Source: Chara braunii | Taxonomy: Eukaryota > Streptophyta > Charophyceae > Charales > Characeae | Assembly (NCBI GenBank): GCA_003427395.1 | Contig: BFEA01000072.1 | Location: forward strand, 82,790-121,689 | Direction: 5' to 3' | Length of the DNA: 38,900 bases | Shown: positions 31,840 to 38,900 of the stretch, in pieces | Position numbering within the stretch: the stretch's first letter is position 1 | How the letters are laid out: each line of letters begins with the position of its first letter | Translations under genes and position numbers: made by a program | Notes under the pieces: generated by a model | Told to the model about the DNA's origin: nothing | What the model saw: only the letters and a program-made list of their open reading frames with translations | Database searches by the model: none

Positions 31840-32355
31840 TAACTTAAATATACATGAAATCCCTTCGGATGATGATGATCTAATACTCCTTGTTTCCGTA
31901 GACTCTGAACTTTGTCTTTATGTAATCTTACATGGTCAAACTTGGTTGCCATAATTTTCTATTGACGATTATGGTGACCTTTTTGTGTTTAACATGCCGT
32001 CCATTGTTGTCATGAACTGCTTTACATAAAGCCACCGCTTAGCAACCAGAGATTACCGATATGTCACCCGACAGCTTTGACGCCACTTACAATATTGACT
32101 TATTTATTTATTTTCGTCCACGTTCATAATAATTATTGGGCATTAGGATTCTTATATTTCATTTCTTCTGCTGTTTTCTACTATGACAATTTTTTTCCTC
32201 ATGACAATGATTCATTTTTCACACTCCGTCACTGGCTCGCCGAACAACCTCCTGTTCTTCGTACACTTGTAAACGCACCTTCCACGATTCTCAAAGGTCC
32301 TATTCAAACTAATGGCTTTGACTGCGACGTTTTTATGGTTATCATGATTCGTTAA
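31840..32355 (+). pseudogene. Ulp1/C48 cysteine protease domain pseudogene, copy A
   Basis: C48 proteases cleave SUMO-like proteins and are often carried by plant DNA transposons. The clearest frame (32077-32355) has FVHVHNNYWALGFLYF, where Tyr stands at the catalytic His of the usual H-W, then FYYDN with the Asp, GPIQTN with the oxyanion Gln, and GFDCDVFMVIM with the nucleophile Cys. Upstream frames (31840-32070) contain an acidic stretch and RDYRYV, broken by stops. The sequence aligns with copy B at 34510-35110, including the following CTCACAAAC..CATTCC stretch. It is non-functional. Confidence 0.7.
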
Positions 32356-34000
32356 TTGTTACTTCTCAATCCTCTTACTCATATATCTAAATTCTCACAA
32401 ACAAGCATTCCATAAAATATAATTCGTTGTAATTCACAACGATTTGGTGACTCATCAGCTGCAACCAATTCCGCACTCGTCTCTTTCTTTTTCGTTCCTC
32501 CTATCTTACTTTGTGAATGTACCTCACTCCTCCTCCTTTCCAATCCTTTAACCTTTTCTAATTATGTTCTTTGCAGTTCGGCCACGCTGCTGGTGGTTTT
32601 GGTGGTATCGATTGTCTTTTCCATTCTGTCAAGGTGAATGTTCCACCAAGCTTGTCTTTGACTTATATAACTATTTGTCTTTCCTGCAAACCACACATAA
32701 CATAGCTTATCTGTAATAAATGCCTATTCCGTACCTGTTTCTCTTCTTCCTCTTGCAATTTTTCTTGGTCCTCCGCCTTTTCCTCCTCCTTAAATCTATG
32801 ACCATTTACCTCTCTTTCATTCTATCTTTCCTTTCTCCTCCTCCACCATTACCATGTCCTTCTCTTATTTTTCATTTAATTTCCCCCCTTTTTCGTCCCC
32901 TGCCTTTCCCGCCATCTATAAGTATTGGATAATATTGGTCTGCTAGAAACACACAAAGCAAAATCAGAAAAACCTGTCGCCCACAAAACATCGCCTCTCC
33001 TGCCGGCCACCAACTCTACCAGCCACCATCCGTAGTACTGGATAACTATTCGTTTCTACTTCACCCGTTAAATAAAAACAAATCTGATTACAGATTGGCA
33101 CAACTAAATACAATCTCCGTTTTCAGTTTCTTTGGGGGTTTGTTTTTNTTGTANACGAAAAAAAAAAAAAAAAAAAAAAATGGANAANANAATGGCGAAT
33201 CAATAATATCTCAATCAACAAATGAAGCAAAAGGAAGCGCATAAGAAGGTGTAGGGCACAAATTACAACAGGGAACATATACCATTCTCCTCCTCCTGAA
33301 CATAATAATCACCGTCACCGTCATCGTTCCTACCACTATGCCTCAATTATTGTCTTCCTCCGAAAGTAGACAATGCTTACAACTGTTTTTTCTTTGTTCT
33401 TCTCCCTCTCTTTTTTTCTCTGTTTGTATACCCTCCAATCACAACCATTATTACTGAGCAGTTCCCAAACCATCTGACAACAACATCCTCTTTTTTTGGT
33501 CATTATACCTTATTCAACATTTTCTGCAATATTTTTTTCTTACCTCCTCTTCTTGTTTTTTTTGTTTCCCTTTTTTCCGTGACACACATGTCCAACTGTT
33601 TTCTTCGACTCATCCTTTAGGTTGATGACAACTGGTCAATCCAACAATGATATATTAAAATCGTCGCTCTTTTTTAAAACAAAAAGTCTACTCTGTATCG
33701 TTGGTATCATAATTGATGTCCCAACTAAATGTCCGTGTGGTTTCATGACTGGGTACCCATATCAGTGGAAAATTTGTTAAGGACAATCTTACGCCGCAAG
33801 CGTTTTGCTATTTCAAGATGTGATTCTCATCACCTTCATTCAGCTGCAACTGTGAACGAGATCACATACGTGGATTTTGGTATGAGTATGAATATAATTC
33901 ACATTTGCTTCCCAACCTATGTACGTTAATATACTAACTGAATGACACTTCCAGCGCCATCCACTGAAATTATCACACAAAACAACTATTATGTCTTAGC
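32356..34000. other. AT-rich flank without recognised genes
   Basis: The stretch contains T-rich low-complexity runs (for example 32720-32930 and 33390-33570), an A run at 33158-33180 with a few ambiguous bases around it, and no protein I can recognise. A 66-codon frame at 33729-33929 is short and unrecognised. Confidence 0.5.
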
Positions 34001-34509
34001 GTAAAAAAATGCAGTCTGTTTATCACATATGCATTACTAATCATACATTTGCTTGCGTCTCCTGTCCTTGTCGTCATCAAGAGATACTTTTTGAGGGCGC
34101 TTCACATCCATTGGCCACCATGCAACAATTTCATGTCGAACCGGTGACCTATGCATGCTCTGCCTTTTTCTCGCACATCGTGTCAACGGCTTCTACCCTC
34201 CAATCCCAACCAAGACCTTCTCCTCTTACAATTTTTTTTTTGCATTCCACTCCCAACTTTCCAATGACCTCTACTCCTTTGTTGCCAGACTTTTTGGTCC
34301 TCCCAAACCTGTCTTATTTTTCTCCTACCCTCTCAATGTCATCACAAGATGTTGTTTACTTATCTACAGTGCTTTCAAATATACCTTTCGACAACCACTA
34401 CCGCATTTCTCTGCAATCATCCACTATTCTCGATTCTTCCTTTGTGCAATCAGAAAATGCCCTCGATGCTTCACCGCTGTTTCTCAACATGGACAGAGTT
34501 TCATCATAC

Positions 34510-35110
34510 AATGATGACACTGCCATCCCAACTACGCTTTGTCCTTATGTAACGTTACACAATTGCGATTGCTTGTCACAAACCCTTATTGACGAGTACT
34601 ATGATCTTCTCATGTTTACAATGCTTTCCATAGTTATCTTCGACGGTTTGACATACACCCACGGTATGGCAGCCAAAGAGTATCAATATATTGCCCGCTG
34701 ATTCCGTCAGCATCTACACAATCACCCACTGTCCACTCTTACACATTTGTTCATTCCCATCCACGTGAACAACAACCACTGGGCATTGGGCTGCATAGAT
34801 TTCATTCGCTATCAATTTTATATTACGATAGTTTATACTTCCGCGACAATGGATTCTTCCACACACTCTGTGACTGACTCGTTGAACAAATTGGCGTTTT
34901 GGCGACATTCCTTAATGCATCATACACCATTCATAACAACCCCGTCCAAACTAATGACGTTAACTGTGGTATGTTCATGCTAATGATGATATGTCACATG
35001 TTGCTTCACAAATCCCTCCCTCATCACTCTCAATTCTCACAAACTAACATTCCTTATTACAAAAATGTTATTCACAATGAATTGATAACTTGCCACCTGC
35101 AGACCATTGT
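34510..35110 (+). pseudogene. Ulp1/C48 cysteine protease domain pseudogene, copy B
   Basis: The upstream part has LSQTLIDEYYDLLMF and AKEYQYIAR, matching the substrate-entry region before the catalytic core. The core begins IPIHVNNNHWALGCIDF with the catalytic H-W kept. After a frameshift come YYDS with the Asp, a TGA at the position of a conserved Trp, and NPVQTNDVNCGMFMLMMI with the Gln and the Cys. A frame open from 34009 leads into it; the first part of that frame is not recognised. Copies A and B lie about 2.7 kb apart in the same orientation and look like an old tandem duplication. Confidence 0.7.
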
Positions 35111-35374
35111 ATTGCACCCGTCTCACTGCTTTCCTATTTGCCCAACTCTATTTTGCCGATGGCCGACTCTTTAACTCCCTCATCACCTTGATCAACATGT
35201 TGTTTTGCTTCAGTTCTTTGTGTTTTTCTGCATCGCGAATGTTGATGCTGAACAAGATGTATCTCCGCCCATATTTCTAAGGTGATTGCTTTATCATTCT
35301 CACCTTCACCTCCGATGCCTCGAACCGTTTGCCTTCTGCTCCACTCGCAACTTGCTTATGGATAACTGTGTATA

Positions 35375-35420
<46 letters not shown>

Positions 35421-36600
35421 CTATGGTTTTGAAAAGAAACGATAGTAAATTGATACCATTTTATTTTTATCCATCTATAGTGCTTGAGTCACCTATTGTT
35501 CTTCGAATGTATTTTAAACCCGTTATACTGTCAATGTTGTTTTTTTGGCCGCTGTAAAGAATGACCGTGAACTTCAAATTGGTAACCTTCGCAACAGATG
35601 ACCATACAATCCGTGATATACCCAACTGTACAACTAAGAAGGCGGCAAAACAACCATACATTCCCAATACCAGATACGACAAACAAATCGGAAGCATAAC
35701 ACCCAGCCTGACACATGACTATGTGCAACGAAGGGCCGCACTCTAGTACTTCCACATGCATAAGAAAAGATAAAATAATATGCCGGTGCATCTACATAAG
35801 TTCTAACGTAAAATTCAACGTCATGTTTTTTGTCTTTTCTGCATGTCGTGAATTGTTGTTTCATGCCCTAAAACTACTGTGCTTTCCCCCCCCCCTCCCC
35901 CAAATACTGCTAGACTTCTGCGAACTAGTTGCTCTTGCACGAAGCAAAGAGGTTCGGCGGATTGCCAAACAAATGGTTCGGGAAAGCTGCTTCAGGGGTA
36001 CTGATGGTTTAAGAAACTTATCTGAAAACAACGTTGTTTTTTTATAGAGCTTCACTTACATTAAGCATTTATTACTTTGTTTCGTTTTGTATATCTCGAC
36101 CGCTGTTGTTTGCTACACACTCGAACAAAACAAGCGCATTCTTTCATACATAGATTCCCCACAATTACCATAAAAGGTTGACCGGTCACGCAGGTTAGAT
36201 TGACCACAATGCCCACAAAAGATTGACTGGTTGACCACGATAAAACCTGTCCACTCTCAAAGTTTCCAATGATGAAAAAACTTTATCGTCCTTCTCATTC
36301 TTCCAATCAATGATTGCAAAAAACTGTGAAGTTTTCTATACAGTGCTAATTACAGACATGGTTGCACGTCTTTCCTGCCTTGCCATCAATAGGTACCCAG
36401 TATGCAATGTATCCCAGGCAGACCCGTGAACTGTACGCTCGCAATTTCTCAGCCGTTTATCATGTGAGACCCACATGTCTTTCGCCTCAGACCGATGCCA
36501 TCTTGGTCAGGCGAAAACAACATTGCATATCCGACGATAACACTTGAATGAAGTGACTTTCATGACATCTTATTCTCCCGCTATTCAATTCGAAGTGCGG
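35111..36600. other. Flank without recognised genes
   Basis: It includes a CT microsatellite (35381-35414) and a C run at about 35886-35905. Short frames on both strands are unrecognised. Around 36175-36240 a string of TTGACC/GGTTGACC motifs forms a loose direct repeat. Confidence 0.4.
35381..35414 (+). repeat. CT microsatellite
   Basis: About 17 uninterrupted CT dinucleotides. Confidence 0.9.
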
Positions 36601-36689
36601 CCAATAAAACATGTTACATCTCGCTCGACGGTGTTAACATTGGCTATATCCATGCAACTGCCATCAAGCTATAAACTCGCCGAATTGAT

Positions 36690-36965
36690 TGTACCGTTTG
36701 GGTTCGAGGTGATGAGACATTTTTTCGCCATGGACCCACTGATCTCCTTTAACTTGCTGTTCAGATCCTCACTAAACGTGTCGCCATCATGGCATTGCAT
36801 GCTATTTGCGATCCGCTGCCCTGCTGCGTTGGTGCTGCCACATTTCAATTCGGAGCTTTGTTCGGTGACAACAGAGACTTTGCCGCAGCTATTTGATCAA
36901 CAAGATTAACCGATGGTGGATATGTCATACGGACAATTCAGGAGCTTGATATTGTACACATGCAC
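36690..36965 (+). pseudogene. Unrecognised coding-like remnant
   Basis: One plus frame reads RGDETFFRHGPTDLL, a stop, then LAVQILTKRVAIMALHAICD, FQFGALFGDNRDFAAAI, a stop, and GGYVIRTIQELDIVHMHQHLG. The composition looks protein-like and both stops are one C-to-T step from CAA or CGA. I do not recognise the family. An overlapping open frame (36544-36909) looks less protein-like. This is a guess that part of a gene decayed here. Confidence 0.3.
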
Positions 36966-38230
36966 CAACATTTAGGGTGACACCCACCACAATGTTCAAC
37001 TGCAACGCTGTCTTGCAAGTTACATTTCATTGATCAATAAAAAAACATCTGTTTACTGGTTTCAAGTCAAAACAGGTTCAAATTTTCTATGTCAAAGTAA
37101 CATGAAAGTCGTGTTCCATTTGTTCCTGTTGTTTCAAACACATCCCGTATGCAGGCTAGATATCATTGGCGAAATGGAAAACATTAAGTCTCTGACTTTG
37201 TGTTAAAATACGTTTGCATTCACTATGTCGAAATAGATATACAGACCGTGCTTCATTTCTTCTCACCGTTATAAACTTGTCCCGTATGCATCGCCCATCA
37301 TACATGTCGAGCATGTCCAAGTTTTCTTTCTGCGGTCGCCCCCTTTCGATTTTACTGCTTCCAATTTACACTATTTGTTAACAAACATATGATTACAACA
37401 GTCTCTGCAAATTTGTAGCACTTGGTTAAGGAATGTGCAAGCTCGGAGCTCCACATATGTGTGGTTTTCACTTTCTATGTTGTGGCAGGTGCGGAAAACA
37501 TATTTCATGTACTTGACTCTAGGGAACCGTTACGATTGGCCCGAGAGTTTTCAAACACTTTCTCCTCCCCCCTCTTGCCCTGGTGGAAAGCTTGACATCA
37601 GACCTGTCAACAGTCCACTCAGGCAGTGACAGAGCAGAAGCGCCGCTCTACCACTACTCCACATAACTTTCACGCTATGAAGACGAAGAGAGGACGACTA
37701 TAATACACAATCCTGCTAAAGTTGAGTGTCAAACTGAAGACTGTTTGGCCTTGCTGTTTCCATGTTATTTGACTCTCCACCATGACGACATTGTCGGGCG
37801 GTGATGACAATATGAATCTGAGATGGTATCAGATGTTCCTGGCTGACCAAAGTAAGATACACAGAAACCATTCCGGATCAGCAACAATAGACAAAAATAC
37901 CAGACAATCATCACCCACAACGGCCAGAGATGGTGATAGACTTTCACCTGCATTTTCAGAAATGAATAGCAATAAACGCATAGCCCTACTGCTGATCCGC
38001 AGTCATCCTATTTCATCTTCATGCCAGTCACGCAAAGCCCAGTCTGCAACGAACATCAATTTCACTTCTCACTATCCTAAAACTCAGTTAATCCTCAGTA
38101 ATCGAGAGTAATCAATGCTGACAAACTTTTTTCACACACTTTCTTAATGCTTTTGCCAAGTTCTTGTTTTTTTCAAAAAAAAACAAAAGATGTTTCAATA
38201 GGATGTTGCACCCGATTTTCAGCACGTGCC
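36966..38230. other. Flank without recognised genes
   Basis: AT-rich sequence. The frame at 37782-38111 is open for 109 codons but low in recognisable features and is not called. Confidence 0.4.
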
Positions 38231-38231
38231 G

Positions 38232-38262
38232 CTTTCTCTTTTTTTTTTTCTCTTTCTCTTTC

Positions 38263-38335
<73 letters not shown>
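38232..38335 (+). repeat. CT-rich microsatellite
   Basis: TTTCTC-type repeats pass into about 31 uninterrupted CT units (38274-38335). Long Ser/Leu or Arg/Glu frames here are artefacts of the repeat. Confidence 0.95.
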
Positions 38336-38339
<4 letters not shown>

Positions 38340-38636
38340 CACAGGTGCACCAAAGTCCATCCCTCTCCCGCCCGACTCGTCAGAGTCTATGTCTCACATT
38401 GCAACCCACATGACAACCGCATAATGTCTCACACCCGTTCACGTTGCCAGCACAACCTCGCTAGGGGTTCAAAATCATGTTGTTGTATGTATGTATGTGT
38501 GTATATCTCCTCTCTCTCTTTCTCTCTCTTTCTTTCTTTAGGCCACATGGATTGAACGCCGCATGACCGCGAAACGACGTCTTACAACGAATCATGTTGC
38601 CATCACAAACTCGCCAAAAATTCGAACTCCTGTTAG

Positions 38637-38900
38637 TGTATGTGTGTATGTGTGTATGTGTGTGTTTCTTTGTATGTGTGTATATATGTGTACCTGACCA
38701 GGGATTGAAACTGATATTCATGTGCGTGTGCGATAGTGTGTGTATGTGCGTGTGTGTATGTTATGTGTGTATGTATGTGTACCTGACCAGGGATTGAAAC
38801 TGATATTCATGTGCGTGTGCGACAACGTGTGTATGTGTGTGTGCGTGTGTGTGTGTGAATGTGTGTGTATATGTGTGAGAGAGAGAAAGAAAGAAAAAAA
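38637..38900 (+). repeat. GT-rich microsatellite with an 89-bp tandem duplication
   Basis: GTGTATGTGT-type repeats run to the right end of the window. Embedded is a unique string beginning TACCTGACCAGGGATTGAAA that occurs at 38691 and again at 38780, so one 89-bp unit is present twice in tandem. The second copy differs a little after the shared part (gatagtgtg versus gacaacgtg). Confidence 0.9.

Noticed and set aside
38112-38424. Arg/Glu- or Ser/Leu-repeat proteins
   Set aside because: They are translations of the CT microsatellite.

Overview
The window looks like nuclear repeat DNA from a streptophyte, most likely a charophyte alga resembling Chara. The inference rests on a tRNA-Asp primer-binding site of the plant Ty3 type, a U6 snRNA-derived sequence of plant/eukaryote type, and Gag/Pol proteins whose wording resembles Chara retroelement proteins (from memory, not a search). 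No intact host gene was recognised. Isolated ambiguous bases run from about 8.69 to 29.43 kb, with a few more near 33.15 kb, and there is a 790-base gap.

Positions 145-30074 are best read as one very large Ty3-type LTR retrotransposon on the minus strand. Two direct repeats, 145-9576 (3' LTR) and 20555-30074 (5' LTR), are each about 9.4-9.5 kb and differ by several percent by eye. The right copy ends in TG...CA in element orientation and abuts, after 2 nt, a 20-nt match to the 3' end of tRNA-Asp. In element order (right to left) the interior holds: leader, gag N-terminus (20162-19745), a gag block in the opposite orientation (18773-19742, inferred inversion), gag-protease linker, gap, end of protease (17784-17456), reverse transcriptase, RNase H, integrase (to 13885), then a second gag-like protein with coiled coil and CCHC knuckle (13663-11202), and about 1.6 kb with nothing recognised. 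All frames are broken. The reverse transcriptase has a stop at the tyrosine of YIDD, and the integrase appears to lack two of its three catalytic acids.

The LTRs appear non-coding but are highly structured. Each carries two arrays of seven hairpins at a period of about 61 bp. In every hairpin the loop is ACTTA or a near variant, and the stem differs from unit to unit while mostly staying paired. Each LTR also has a second hairpin family around TTGGTCACACA, a repeated module combining G-box, GACGTCA and a splice-donor-like CAGGTAMG sequence, and a partial U6 snRNA in element-sense orientation. A 732-bp segment including the U6 end is identical in the two LTRs down to eight ambiguous bases, so that part was probably filled from one consensus.

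The right flank (30075-38900) is AT-rich decayed DNA. It has a PIF1-type helicase pseudogene (30108-31390) starting just beyond the LTR, two decayed Ulp1/C48 cysteine protease domains (31840-32355 and 34510-35110), a further coding-like remnant near 36.7-36.96 kb, and microsatellites to the right end. The left flank is only 144 bp and shows no target-site duplication with the right flank.
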